From Parapedobacter deserti (GTDB lineage Bacteria; Bacteroidota; Bacteroidia; Sphingobacteriales; Sphingobacteriaceae), in NCBI RefSeq assembly GCF_042646065.1, contig NZ_JBHRTA010000038.1, positions 310,001 to 374,000 on the forward strand: a stretch of 64,000 nucleotides of DNA, given 5' to 3'. This document shows, piece after piece, positions 35,377-43,783 of the stretch (its first letter is position 1; the number at the start of each line of letters is the position of its first letter). The position numbers and the translations under genes were made by a program. The notes under the pieces are model-generated. The model ran no database searches and was not told where the DNA came from. It saw nothing but the letters and a program-made list of their open reading frames with translations.

Positions 35377-35410
35377 TTAACGCGGGTTTAATATATCCAT
35401 GTTAATTTTG
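35377..35410 (+). promoter_or_regulatory. Pho-box-like tandem TTAA promoter 7 (before metallophosphoesterase)
   Basis: TTAAC at 35377 and TTAAT at 35388 are 11 bp apart, and TAATTTTG at 35403-35410 (perfect TAnnTTTG) begins 15 bp after the second half-site. The start codon of the phosphoesterase is at 35415, so the predicted transcript has almost no leader. Confidence 0.72.
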
Positions 35411-35414
35411 TGAT

Positions 35415-36599
35415 ATGAGGAACACACGACAAACAGGACCGGTTTTTTTGAAAAATATCCTGGATGATTCGTATCTGTTTAAGCCACTGCCCTGCCCAAC
35501 AGGGATGGCGCCGTACCGGTTGCCTATCAGCAATGTAATCGGGGATGCCGCTTGGTTTCTAAACGAACGGATGCGCTTTCATATGATTGGCGATACGGGC
35601 AGCTTGCGCCATTCGGTGTTCCAGCCGCTCGTCGCCTCGGCACTGGCCCAGCAGGCCAAAGCTGGATACCCGGCGGGGGAGCGGCCGGCTTTCCTGTATC
35701 ACCTGGGTGATGTCGTTTATAATCATGGCGAGGCCAGCGAATACCACAAGCAATTCCTTGGGCCGTATGAGGATTATCCGGCACCCATATTTGCCATCGC
35801 CGGTAACCATGACGGGGATATCAATCCGAACAGCGAGCTGGTGTACCAGAGCCTGGATGCATTTATGGATGTGTTTTGCGACACCTACCAACGGCGGATT
35901 CCGTTTGGCAATGGTAGTAAGCGGCTGAGTATGGTACAGCCCCATGTATATTGGACACTCGAGACACCGCTTGCGCGATTTATCGGGTTGTATGGCAATG
36001 TGACGAAACATGGGGTGATAGACGCCGAGCAGCGTGAATGGTTTATTGAGGAACTACGGTATGCCGATACGTGGCGGCCCGGCCAGGCCGTTATTGTCTG
36101 TGTGCACCACGCGCCATACTCCGCTGATACCAACCACGGCTCCAGTCCAGCGATCATTACTTTTCTTGAGCATGCGTTTGAGACTGCGGGTGTGAAACCT
36201 GATATTGTCTTCAGCGGACATGTACATAATTACCAACGGTTTTCCAAGGCATACGAAGATGGTACGGTGGTACCTTATGTTGTAGCCGGCGCAGGAGGAT
36301 ATGCTGATTTACATCCGGTAGCCTCGGTCGGTGATTCCGAGGTGGACAACATCAACGCCGCCCATCAGGTGCACTTGGACAACTTTTGTGACGACCGCTA
36401 CGGTTTCCTCAGCATAGCGATCGAGAAGAAAGCGGAAGGGCTGGAGCTGGTCGGTGAATATTACACGCTTGCTCAGGACGTGCTACGGCGGCCGCAAACG
36501 GAACCGGCACTGTTCGACCGATTTGTGGTGCCATTGCGGCGTCCGGCGGAAGCTTTGGAGAATACGGATTGTCTTGGTCAGCAATGGCAACACGGATGA
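35415..36599 (+). CDS. Calcineurin-like metallophosphoesterase, no signal peptide
   Basis: The 394-residue product has the phosphoesterase metal ligands in order: MIGDTGS, HLGDVVYNHG, IAGNHDGD, CVHHAPYSAD and FSGHVHNYQR. It has neither a signal peptide nor a membrane segment, unlike the other phosphoesterases in the island, so it probably acts in the cytoplasm on imported phosphoesters or a nucleotide. The ATG at 35415 lies only 5 bp from the -7 box. The next phosphoesterase gene starts 76 bp downstream and may be co-transcribed. Confidence 0.9.
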   Translation: MRNTRQTGPVFLKNILDDSYLFKPLPCPTGMAPYRLPISNVIGDAAWFLNERMRFHMIGDTGSLRHSVFQPLVASALAQQAKAGYPAGERPAFLYHLGDVVYNHGEASEYHKQFLGPYEDYPAPIFAIAGNHDGDINPNSELVYQSLDAFMDVFCDTYQRRIPFGNGSKRLSMVQPHVYWTLETPLARFIGLYGNVTKHGVIDAEQREWFIEELRYADTWRPGQAVIVCVHHAPYSADTNHGSSPAIITFLEHAFETAGVKPDIVFSGHVHNYQRFSKAYEDGTVVPYVVAGAGGYADLHPVASVGDSEVDNINAAHQVHLDNFCDDRYGFLSIAIEKKAEGLELVGEYYTLAQDVLRRPQTEPALFDRFVVPLRRPAEALENTDCLGQQWQHG

Positions 36600-36675
36600 T
36601 GGGAAGCTCCCAGAATTGCTGGCTGCGGCTGAACTTAATAATAACGTTGCAAATTTTTAACAATTAATTGGATAA

Positions 36676-38298
36676 ATGGCTGTTTATTTGCCTGTCAGAA
36701 ACAAAACAAAGATCGATTTGAAAAAGCTAATTTTTATTGTCTCAATGCTGGCATTCGGCCAGGCGCTGTATGCCCAGTCGACGGTCAAGGGGTATGTGTA
36801 TCATGATGCTAACGGCAATGGTAAGCGTGATCGACGGGAACAAGGCGTCGCTGGCGTTTCGGTCAGTAACGGTGTGCAGGTAGTGGCCACGGATCAGAAA
36901 GGGCACTATGAATTGCCAGTGGGGGATGATAATATCATTTTCGTTATCAAACCGGCTGGTTATGGAGTACCTATAAACGATAACAATCAACCTCAGTTTT
37001 ACTACATTCATAAACCCAACGGGTCTCCGGCATTGAAGTATGGAGGCGTGGCACCGACGGGGCCGCTGCCGAAGTCGGTGGATTTTGCGTTGATTCAGCA
37101 AGAAGAACCTGTTACATTTTCTGCGCTGATATTTGGCGATCCGCAAGCATACAACGAGCAGGAAATCGATTATTTCTCCAAAGGCGTGGTGGCCGAGGTA
37201 GCGGGGATAAAGGACGTTGCTTTCGGACTGAGCTTGGGCGATTTGGTAGGAGATCATTTGGTGTTGCATAGCCCTTATGTAAAGGCCGTGGCCGAGGTCG
37301 GAATTCCCTGGTATAACCTGATGGGCAACCACGATATGGATTTCGATGTGCTGGCAGATTCCCTGTCCGATGAAACATATGAGGCTACGTTCGGTCCGGC
37401 CAATTATGCGTTTAACTATGGCGATGCACACTTTATTGTGCTGGACGACATTCTCTATCCCGATCCGCGCGACGGCAAGGGATATTGGGGGGGCTTCCGC
37501 AAAGATCAGCTGGATTTTGTGGAAAATAATTTGAAGCATGTAGATAAAGATAAATTGATCGTTTTAGCATTCCACATACCTTTGCTGCACGAAAATGAAG
37601 GTGCTTTCCGTAATGCCGATAGGCAACGGCTGTTTGACTTGCTGAAGGACTATTCAAATACCTTATCGCTGTCAGCCCACACGCATTTGCAGCGCCAGAA
37701 CTTCTATGGCGAAGCAGACGGCTGGCGGCAGGCGAAACCCCATCATGAATATAATGCGGGCACTACATCGGGTGACTGGTATTCGGGTGAATTGAACGAA
37801 GATGGGGTGCCCATGTCGACGATGCGCGACGGCACACCCAAAGGCTACGCCTTCCTTCGAATAAATGGCAATAAGTATGTGATAGACTACAAGGTGGCTG
37901 GTGAGCCCAACGACATGCAGATCAAATTATTCCATCCAAAGGTGATTGCGCGGGGACGTCGCTCACAGGCCGGCATTTTTGCTAATTTCTTCATGGGGCA
38001 TGAAGGCAATACCGTAGAATACCGGATCGGGGATGGCAAATGGCGGCCGATGACTTATACGGAAGCCCCAGATCCGGAATTTGTACGGCTGCTCTACCGT
38101 TGGGACACTGCCGATGAGTTGATGCCCGGTAGGCGCCCCTCCAATGCGGTAAACAGTACGCACCTGTGGCGTGGAAATATTCCCACAGACCTGCCCGTTG
38201 GCGAGCACCGTATCGAAGTGCGCGCAACGGATATGTTTGGCCGGACATTTACGCAGCAGAGCACCTACCGGCTTGCCGAGCCCGTTGCAAACCAATGA
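36676..38298 (+). CDS. Secreted three-domain calcineurin-like phosphoesterase (MetallophosN/Metallophos/MetallophosC)
   Basis: The 540-residue product has a signal peptide (about 1-34, ending YAQS), an Ig-like N-terminal phosphoesterase-associated domain (about 36-125; GYVYHDANGNGKRDRREQG with a Ca-binding look), a catalytic domain (about 130-350) with FGDPQAY, LGDLVGD, GNHDMD, AFHIPL and SAHTHLQRQ, and a C-terminal domain (about 370-535; HEGNTVEYRIGDGKW, EHRIEVRATDMFG). This three-domain architecture is well known in Bacteroidota. It probably releases phosphate from extracellular monoesters or diesters. A bidirectional-looking terminator follows and the next gene converges. Confidence 0.92.
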   Translation: MAVYLPVRNKTKIDLKKLIFIVSMLAFGQALYAQSTVKGYVYHDANGNGKRDRREQGVAGVSVSNGVQVVATDQKGHYELPVGDDNIIFVIKPAGYGVPINDNNQPQFYYIHKPNGSPALKYGGVAPTGPLPKSVDFALIQQEEPVTFSALIFGDPQAYNEQEIDYFSKGVVAEVAGIKDVAFGLSLGDLVGDHLVLHSPYVKAVAEVGIPWYNLMGNHDMDFDVLADSLSDETYEATFGPANYAFNYGDAHFIVLDDILYPDPRDGKGYWGGFRKDQLDFVENNLKHVDKDKLIVLAFHIPLLHENEGAFRNADRQRLFDLLKDYSNTLSLSAHTHLQRQNFYGEADGWRQAKPHHEYNAGTTSGDWYSGELNEDGVPMSTMRDGTPKGYAFLRINGNKYVIDYKVAGEPNDMQIKLFHPKVIARGRRSQAGIFANFFMGHEGNTVEYRIGDGKWRPMTYTEAPDPEFVRLLYRWDTADELMPGRRPSNAVNSTHLWRGNIPTDLPVGEHRIEVRATDMFGRTFTQQSTYRLAEPVANQ

Positions 38299-38327
38299 CC
38301 ACTTAGATAACGATTAACAACTTATTC

Positions 38328-38360
38328 CACCCGCAAGCCTGATGGCAGCGGGTGTTTTTT
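38328..38360 (+). terminator. Intrinsic terminator closing the phosphoesterase island
   Basis: CACCCGC (38328-38334) pairs with GCGGGTG (38348-38354) across a 13-nt loop and is followed by TTTTTT. It lies between two convergent genes, ending just before the stop codon of the universal stress gene at 38363. Confidence 0.85.
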
Positions 38361-38362
38361 AT

Positions 38363-39202
38363 TTACTCCATTTCCTTTAGCAGCAGTAATGGAACGCTAG
38401 ACGCTTTGATTAGCTGTTTGCTGACACTCCGGTGAAACAACCGCTCGAAAAATCCATACGACTTGGGGATGGTGATGATCAGCCCTGCATGCTGGCCTTC
38501 CGCAAAATTTTCTATTTCCTCAGCTACATCATCGCTTTCTGCGTAATGATATGCGGGCCGTAATCCATCCAAAAGACCGTATAATTCGTGCTGTTCGGCG
38601 ATGATATCGGATTTGAGGTGTTTTCCTTCGGTTGTCACATTCAGCACGAGCAATTCAGCCTGCAGACGTTGGAGCCACAAGTCGATTTGGCCCACTGGAG
38701 TATTGTGCGACGCACGCTTAAGATCGCAGGCAAAGACGATCTTTTTGATGGGTTCGAAGCGGGCGTTTCTTGGCACAACCAGCAGTGGCACCATACACTC
38801 CGCTGCCAGGTTTACGGTGTTGGTTCCCACTAGCACCCGTTCGAAATTGCTTTTTCCCGTTGTGCCTACGACTACTAGGTCCGCTCGTCGTTGTTCGGCA
38901 AGCATATTGACGCCTGTTAGCAGCGGCAGATCATTGGTCACCAACTCAATACCTACATCAGCTTGCTCGCCAAGCACGAGGTGGAGCTCCCGCTCGGCCA
39001 TTTCAAGTTCGTGCAAGCTCCCTTTGTAAGCCAGGTCCGTATCCTGATTGACGACAGGAATTTCTGTGCTGACGGGGATATTGTAATTGGAATGGTAGAG
39101 GATAATATGGCTAATTCCGAGGGGTTTGACTAGCGCTGCCGCATATTTCGCTGCGTTCCGGGACGATTCCGAGAAATCTGTGGTAATGATGATTGTTTGC
39201 AT
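38363..39202 (-). CDS. Universal stress protein with two UspA domains
   Basis: The 279-residue cytoplasmic protein carries two tandem UspA-type folds. The first (about 1-150) has TIIITTDFSESSRNAAKYA and the ATP-binding-like DLVVVGTTGKSNFERVLVG. The second (about 155-279) has KIVFACDLKRASHNTP and a less conserved C-terminal loop (GLIITIPKSYGFFERLFHRS). The start at 39202 was chosen over an upstream one because it begins exactly at the family N-terminus. It marks the switch to the minus strand after the phosphorus island. Confidence 0.92.
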   Translation of the reverse strand: MQTIIITTDFSESSRNAAKYAAALVKPLGISHIILYHSNYNIPVSTEIPVVNQDTDLAYKGSLHELEMAERELHLVLGEQADVGIELVTNDLPLLTGVNMLAEQRRADLVVVGTTGKSNFERVLVGTNTVNLAAECMVPLLVVPRNARFEPIKKIVFACDLKRASHNTPVGQIDLWLQRLQAELLVLNVTTEGKHLKSDIIAEQHELYGLLDGLRPAYHYAESDDVAEEIENFAEGQHAGLIITIPKSYGFFERLFHRSVSKQLIKASSVPLLLLKEME

Positions 39203-39639
39203 AGTTTCGTGTGGATGGTTTCCTTTAAAATAAATAACGCAGTAATAGCGTAATGGTTTGAGTCGGTTCGCTCCCGATGTCAACGGCGGATAATAGGCCA
39301 CGGCGAAGTCGGAAAAAGTCGTAGCGGTGGCAAGAAGCAATCTGAATTTTTTACTTTCGCGGGCGTAACGTTTTCCGCTGAAGGCTCAAGGAATGGGGGG
39401 TAGACACGGTCCGTTTTAGATGAAACGCGAGGAACTGCAGGCGAACGCAAGTTTACGGCGGGTCGTGCATAAAAGACCAGGGTCGGCACATGTCACGGGC
39501 CAACTGGATTTTTACCTGCAATAAAGCCTCATCACTTTGACTGCCGTTATTTAGGTGTTTCCCCGCAAAGGCTGCCTTGGCTGTCAGGACAACCAAGGCA
39601 AAAGGATTATCGGATGCCAAAAGACTGCCATTGTCCTGT
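39203..39639. other. Intergenic region with one hairpin, no supported gene
   Basis: I see no convincing gene here. The most visible structure is an inverted repeat TGCCTTGG (39573-39580) / CCAAGGCA (39593-39600) with a 12-nt interval that itself has short complementary pieces. It lies directly beyond the truncated integrase fragment. The region may hold decayed remains of the same mobile element. Confidence 0.4.
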
Positions 39640-40014
39640 TCAGCAATTTTGTATGTGTTGAACCTGTATTGGATATTTCCGGTTGTGTTCGGTAAACGTT
39701 TCCATCAAAAACCGCCGCTGCACGTCTTTGCCAAGGTACTTTAGTTTCAGCGTTTCGGCAGTGATTTCCGCGCCGTCCTTTACGAGTTGCAGGTGGGCAT
39801 CGGCCATCTTTCGCTCCATCGTGTCGAGGTAGGCGTTCAGGCCACGGATATCCTCTTTGGTACCTTTTGCACGATTGGCCTTGGCATTCCAGCGTACGGG
39901 GTCGCATTCGCGGCCAGTGGACATTTCCTTGGGTTCACCGGCCACGGTGATACGCATGTAGATGGGTTTGGCACCACCCGCATAGTTTTTCGGCTTCTTC
40001 AAGTAGAAGAGCAA
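39640..40014 (-). pseudogene. Tyrosine-recombinase (integrase) N-terminal remnant
   Basis: A 124-codon frame (TTG start, but open and similar in sequence a few codons upstream to 40041) encodes only the N-terminal arm DNA-binding domain of a Bacteroidota site-specific integrase: LLFYLKKPKNYAGGAKPIYMRITVAGEPKEMSTGR and then the DPVRWNAKANRAKGTKEDI segment. Full-length relatives have about 400 residues with a core-binding domain and a catalytic domain carrying R-H-R-Y; both are missing. It points toward the 3' end of the tRNA-Glu gene 325 bp away, a usual integration target, and is probably a relic of an integrated element. Confidence 0.75.
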
Positions 40015-40275
40015 GGAATAATTTGTACTCCTGATAATACATCATTTATGGTTAACAAACCGAGCCGCCATAGCGGCGAGCTCTGCATCGCCACTGAAAA
40101 ACAGTTTTCAGTGATGCAAATTAGCCTTGCAGCCTTGCGTGGTCAAGATGTTCAATAGTTTAACACGTTGTCTTACAGCTCTTACAACGTTTTCGGTGAG
40201 TAAAGGTATGCGAGGAATTGACTCACTGAATTACTCACTGTTTCTATGCGAATAATTGAATGAATCAGGATGTTG
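40015..40275. repeat. Intergenic region with a long stem-loop at 40084-40118
   Basis: TGCAT-CGC-CACTGAAAA / TTTTCAGTG-ATGCA forms a 14-bp stem with a 3-nt bulge and a 4-nt ACAG loop. No T tract follows, so it is not a plain terminator. Nearby are a direct repeat ACTCACTG (40221-40228 and 40233-40240) and a small palindrome at CCGCCATAGCGG. The region sits between the integrase remnant and the tRNA and has no supported gene. Confidence 0.5.
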
Positions 40276-40316
40276 TAAAAAACAAAAAGCCCGCAAACGT
40301 TTTATTGCAGGCTTTT
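40276..40316 (-). terminator. Intrinsic terminator of the tRNA-Glu transcript
   Basis: Read on the minus strand, AAAAGCCTGCAA pairs with TTGCGGGCTTTT (one mismatch) and continues into TGTTTTTT. It lies 23 bp downstream of the tRNA 3' end. Confidence 0.82.
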
Positions 40317-40339
40317 GTATGTTTTGATTTCAAGATGTG

Positions 40340-40411
40340 TAGCCCGTAGGGGAATCGAACCCCTGTTTTGAGAATGAAAATCTCACGTCCTAACCCCTAG
40401 ACGAACGGGCC
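40340..40411 (-). tRNA. tRNA-Glu (anticodon UUC)
   Basis: The 72-nt minus-strand sequence folds into a cloverleaf: acceptor stem GGCCCGT/ACGGGCT (closing G.U at 1-72), a D arm containing GTCTAGGGGTTAGGAC, an anticodon stem TGAGA/TCTCA with loop TTTTCAT and anticodon TTC (complement at 40376-40378), and a T arm GGGGTTCGATTCCCC. The discriminator base is A and CCA is not encoded. A terminator follows. Confidence 0.96.
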
Positions 40412-40524
40412 ATTTTGATGTTCCGAAAACATACTCTTTTGTTTTTTCGGTCTGCAAAGATAGAAGTAATTCCATTCACTCCAAAGATTTCGGTGAAAAA
40501 TTTTTAGCGCACTGCTATATTTCG

Positions 40525-41178
40525 CTATGTAGCAGTGATAAATATTTCTTCGCGCATCATCTCCTGTTTTGAGGCACCAACGATCTTGTGCTCTCTGACC
40601 ACGGTACCGGTAAGTACAAAGCCGTTTGCTAACAGGAGTTCCTCTGCTTCTTCGGGGGCATATAGCGTAAAGCCATAAGCGGAAAAAGGAAGCGTTTCCA
40701 TAAACCGTTTGCTGGCGATCGCAAGACAAAAAATACCGCTTGGCTTTAATACCCGCCGGATCTCCATCAGCTGCAAGGCAGGGTTTTTCCAGAAATACAG
40801 CGTGTTGACCGTAAATATCTTGTGAAAGGTGTTGTCGGAAAAGGGGAGATAAAGACCGTCTGTAAGTTTGAAAACAGCCTGTCCATTGCTAACGTATGGC
40901 TTATTGATCTTCTGTGCTGCCGCTACCATGGTTTCTGAAATATCTACCCCTGTATAACGGACGTTTGCCCCTTTTAATAACACATATTCCGCGAAACGCC
41001 CATTGCCGGGGCCGATTTCCAATATGCTGTCCCCGTCTTCGCAATCCAACAGGTCGATAGCGTGCCGGGTCATGTCGGCATTGCTGGTATTCATGTGCTC
41101 AGCGGTTGTAATGCCGTCTTCGCCCTCGGGCTTGGCCAGCTGCGCTGCCGCGGCCCGGAAGTCTATTGGGTTATTCAT
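40525..41178 (-). CDS. Class I SAM-dependent methyltransferase
   Basis: The 217-residue cytoplasmic protein has the Rossmann methyltransferase motif I (ILEIGPGNGRFAEYVL, about 52-67), motif II region (VRYTGVDISETMV, with the acidic residue that binds SAM ribose) and motif post-II/III (DGLYLPFSDNTFHKIFTVNTLYFW). It resembles Methyltransf_11 family members, and its substrate is unknown. It starts 3 bp after the stop of the upstream DoxX gene, so the two form an operon. Confidence 0.88.
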   Translation of the reverse strand: MNNPIDFRAAAAQLAKPEGEDGITTAEHMNTSNADMTRHAIDLLDCEDGDSILEIGPGNGRFAEYVLLKGANVRYTGVDISETMVAAAQKINKPYVSNGQAVFKLTDGLYLPFSDNTFHKIFTVNTLYFWKNPALQLMEIRRVLKPSGIFCLAIASKRFMETLPFSAYGFTLYAPEEAEELLLANGFVLTGTVVREHKIVGASKQEMMREEIFITAT

Positions 41179-41181
41179 GGG

Positions 41182-41589
41182 TTATCGTTTGTCTACACTG
41201 TATTTGCCGGGGCCGACGAAGGCCAGTCCAAGAAAGACGACACCGACTTCTATGGCATGGGATGCACCCATCAGCCCATCGCCCTTATCAAGGTGGAAAA
41301 GGGCGGCGATAAGCATGGTAAATGCCAGTATCAGCGCCGTGGGCCGGAAAAATAGACCGATGAGAAAAAGAAATCCACCTATGGTTTCGGCTAAGGCAGC
41401 CAGCAAGCCCCATATCAAAGGTTGAAAGGTAATGCCTATGGCACTCATAGCTCCCCCTACGCCTGCCCAGCGATCGGGGCCGCCCAAGAGCTTTGGATAG
41501 CCATGCATAATGAACATGATCCCCAGCCCGATTCGGATCAGTAATAGTCCGGTGTTTTTGAATTTGCTCAATGATGATAGTGTTGCCAT
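41182..41589 (-). CDS. DoxX-family small membrane protein
   Basis: The 135-residue protein has four predicted membrane helices and the family's early motif GLLLIRIGLGIMFIMHGYPKLLGG, then WGLLAALAETIGGFLFLIGLF. DoxX-like proteins are inner-membrane proteins linked to redox processes in some species, without an agreed reaction here. The start at 41589 was preferred over an upstream in-frame alternative at 41619 because it begins at the normal family N-terminus. The gene is coupled to the following methyltransferase. Confidence 0.88.
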   Translation of the reverse strand: MATLSSLSKFKNTGLLLIRIGLGIMFIMHGYPKLLGGPDRWAGVGGAMSAIGITFQPLIWGLLAALAETIGGFLFLIGLFFRPTALILAFTMLIAALFHLDKGDGLMGASHAIEVGVVFLGLAFVGPGKYSVDKR

Positions 41590-41688
41590 ATCACGCAAAA
41601 TTGAGTTATCTTTGCCCAAACTTGCAAGTATAAGGATTCATTTTTGTGTAAAATTGACGCCGATACCTGCTGACTAAATTAGAATAAA

Positions 41689-43770
41689 TTGAGTAGTAAA
41701 GCTTTACCTTTCAAACGATATACGGTTACCTCGGCGTTGCCTTATGCCAATGGGCCGCTGCATATCGGGCACCTCGCGGGCGCCTACATACCGGCTGATA
41801 TTTACGTGCGCTTTCTGCGCCTTAATGGGAAAGACGTAGTATATGTGTGCGGTTCGGATGAGCATGGTGCGGCCATCACCATCAAGGCGAAGAAGGAGGG
41901 AACGACACCGCAGGAAATTATCGATAAATATCATGCGCAAATCAAAGCGAGTTTCGAGCAGTTCGGGATTTCGTTCGATATTTATCATCGTACTTCCGAG
42001 CGGATTCACCATGAGCTTTCACAGGAGTTTTTTCTGAACCTGCACGACAAAGGCGAGTTTATTGAGCAAGTGACCGAACAATTTTACGATGAGGAATATC
42101 ACCAGTTTCTGGCAGACCGCTACATTACCGGGACCTGCCCGAACTGCAAAAGCGAAGGAGCTTACGGCGATCAGTGCGAGAAATGCGGTACGTCGCTGAA
42201 TCCGACCGACCTGATAAACCCGATTTCTACATTGAGTGGCAAGCCGCCGGTGCTGCGCGAAACCAGGCATTGGTACCTGCCCTTGGATAAATACCAGCCT
42301 TGGCTGGAACAATGGCTACTGGACGGGAAGAAGGATGTGCTTAAGCCTAACGTATACGGACAGTGCCGGTCATGGTTGAAATCGGGGTTACAGCCGCGTT
42401 CGATGACGCGGGATCTGGACTGGGGCGTGGATGTGCCGTTGGAAGAGGCTGAAGGCAAGAAGCTGTATGTGTGGTTGGATGCGCCTATCGGCTATATCTC
42501 TGCCACAAAACAATGGGCGTTAAATACGGGCAACGACTGGGAGAAGTATTGGAAAAAGCAGGCCGACCCGGCGGATGATGCATGCTTGATTCATTTCATC
42601 GGCAAAGACAACATCGTATTTCACTGCATTACCTTCCCGAGCATCCTCCATGCACATGGCGAGTATGTGCTGCCGGAGAATGTGCCGGCCAACGAATTTC
42701 TTAATCTGGAAGGGGATAAGCTGTCCACTTCACGCAATCATGCTGTATGGTTGCACGAATACCTGAACGAATTTCCGGAAAAGCAGGACGAGCTCCGCTT
42801 TGTGCTGACATCCATCTTGCCAGAAACGGCCGACAGTGAATTTACCTGGAAGGATTTTCAGGCGCGCATCAATAACGAGCTGGTGGCAATTTTAGGCAAC
42901 TTCGTAAATCGGGTGCTGGTACTCTCGCATAAGTATTTCGATGGAAAGGTGGCGGCAGGGTCGGAGTTGACGGATACTGATCGTTTTATTTTCAGTGAAC
43001 TGGTGCGTTACCCCAAGCATATCGCGGGGTCGATTACGCAATTCCGCTTCCGTGAGGCGCTGGTGCAGTTTATGAATGTGGCACGCTTGGGCAACAAGTA
43101 TTTAGCCGATGCTGAACCGTGGAAACTCATCAAGACGGACGAAGAACGGGTAAAATCGGTATTGAACGTAAGCTTGCAGCTGACAGTTAACTTAGCGGTG
43201 ATGGCACAACCCTTCCTCCCGCGTACGGCGCAAAAGATGTTTGAGATGCTCAATTTTGATGGACGCGATTGGAGCCTCGCCGGAGGAGAAAACCTGCTTC
43301 CGCCTGGGCACCAGTTGGGCGAGGCGCAATTACTTTTTGAAAAAATCACGGATGCTCAGGTGGATATGCAGTTGGCTAAGCTCTCCCAGTCGAAAGCGAC
43401 GGCGAGTACCCAGGCAGCTGCCAAACCGATGGCCGAGGCTAAAGGAAATGTGAGCTTCGAAGCGTTTGCCAAGATGGATATTCGCGCTGGAAAGATATTG
43501 GCGGCTGAAAAGGTGACTAAAACCAAGAAGTTGCTGAAACTGACCATTGATACAGGCATCGATAAGCGTACGGTGGTGTCTGGCATTGCCGAATTTTTCG
43601 CCCCGGAAGAGATTGTGGGCAGACAGGTATCAATACTGGCCAATCTCGAACCACGTGAAATTAAGGGGATAACCTCACAGGGTATGATCTTGATGGCCGA
43701 AGATGCCGACGGGCGATTGGATTTTGTGGCACCGCAAACGGCCGTGCAGCCAGGCAGCGTTATCCGTTGA
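41689..43770 (+). CDS. metG: Methionyl-tRNA synthetase with C-terminal tRNA-binding domain
   Basis: The 693-residue enzyme charges tRNA-Met. It shows the class I motif HIGH in YANGPLHIGHLAGAYI (about 18-33), a four-Cys zinc knuckle (CPNCKSEG, CEKCG; about 146-167), the KMSKS-like GDKLSTSRN (about 343-351), an anticodon-binding helical domain and a C-terminal Trbp111-type tRNA-binding domain (about 585-693; FAKMDIRAGKI). The start is the TTG at 41689: a TAG at 41680-41682 closes the frame upstream and no ATG lies near the conserved N-terminus. Confidence 0.96.
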   Translation: MSSKALPFKRYTVTSALPYANGPLHIGHLAGAYIPADIYVRFLRLNGKDVVYVCGSDEHGAAITIKAKKEGTTPQEIIDKYHAQIKASFEQFGISFDIYHRTSERIHHELSQEFFLNLHDKGEFIEQVTEQFYDEEYHQFLADRYITGTCPNCKSEGAYGDQCEKCGTSLNPTDLINPISTLSGKPPVLRETRHWYLPLDKYQPWLEQWLLDGKKDVLKPNVYGQCRSWLKSGLQPRSMTRDLDWGVDVPLEEAEGKKLYVWLDAPIGYISATKQWALNTGNDWEKYWKKQADPADDACLIHFIGKDNIVFHCITFPSILHAHGEYVLPENVPANEFLNLEGDKLSTSRNHAVWLHEYLNEFPEKQDELRFVLTSILPETADSEFTWKDFQARINNELVAILGNFVNRVLVLSHKYFDGKVAAGSELTDTDRFIFSELVRYPKHIAGSITQFRFREALVQFMNVARLGNKYLADAEPWKLIKTDEERVKSVLNVSLQLTVNLAVMAQPFLPRTAQKMFEMLNFDGRDWSLAGGENLLPPGHQLGEAQLLFEKITDAQVDMQLAKLSQSKATASTQAAAKPMAEAKGNVSFEAFAKMDIRAGKILAAEKVTKTKKLLKLTIDTGIDKRTVVSGIAEFFAPEEIVGRQVSILANLEPREIKGITSQGMILMAEDADGRLDFVAPQTAVQPGSVIR

Positions 43771-43783
43771 AGCCGCAATCCGT

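Noticed and set aside
39787..40158. 123-codon plus-strand frame opposite the integrase remnant
   Set aside because: It is antisense to a region with clear integrase similarity and encodes no recognisable domain.
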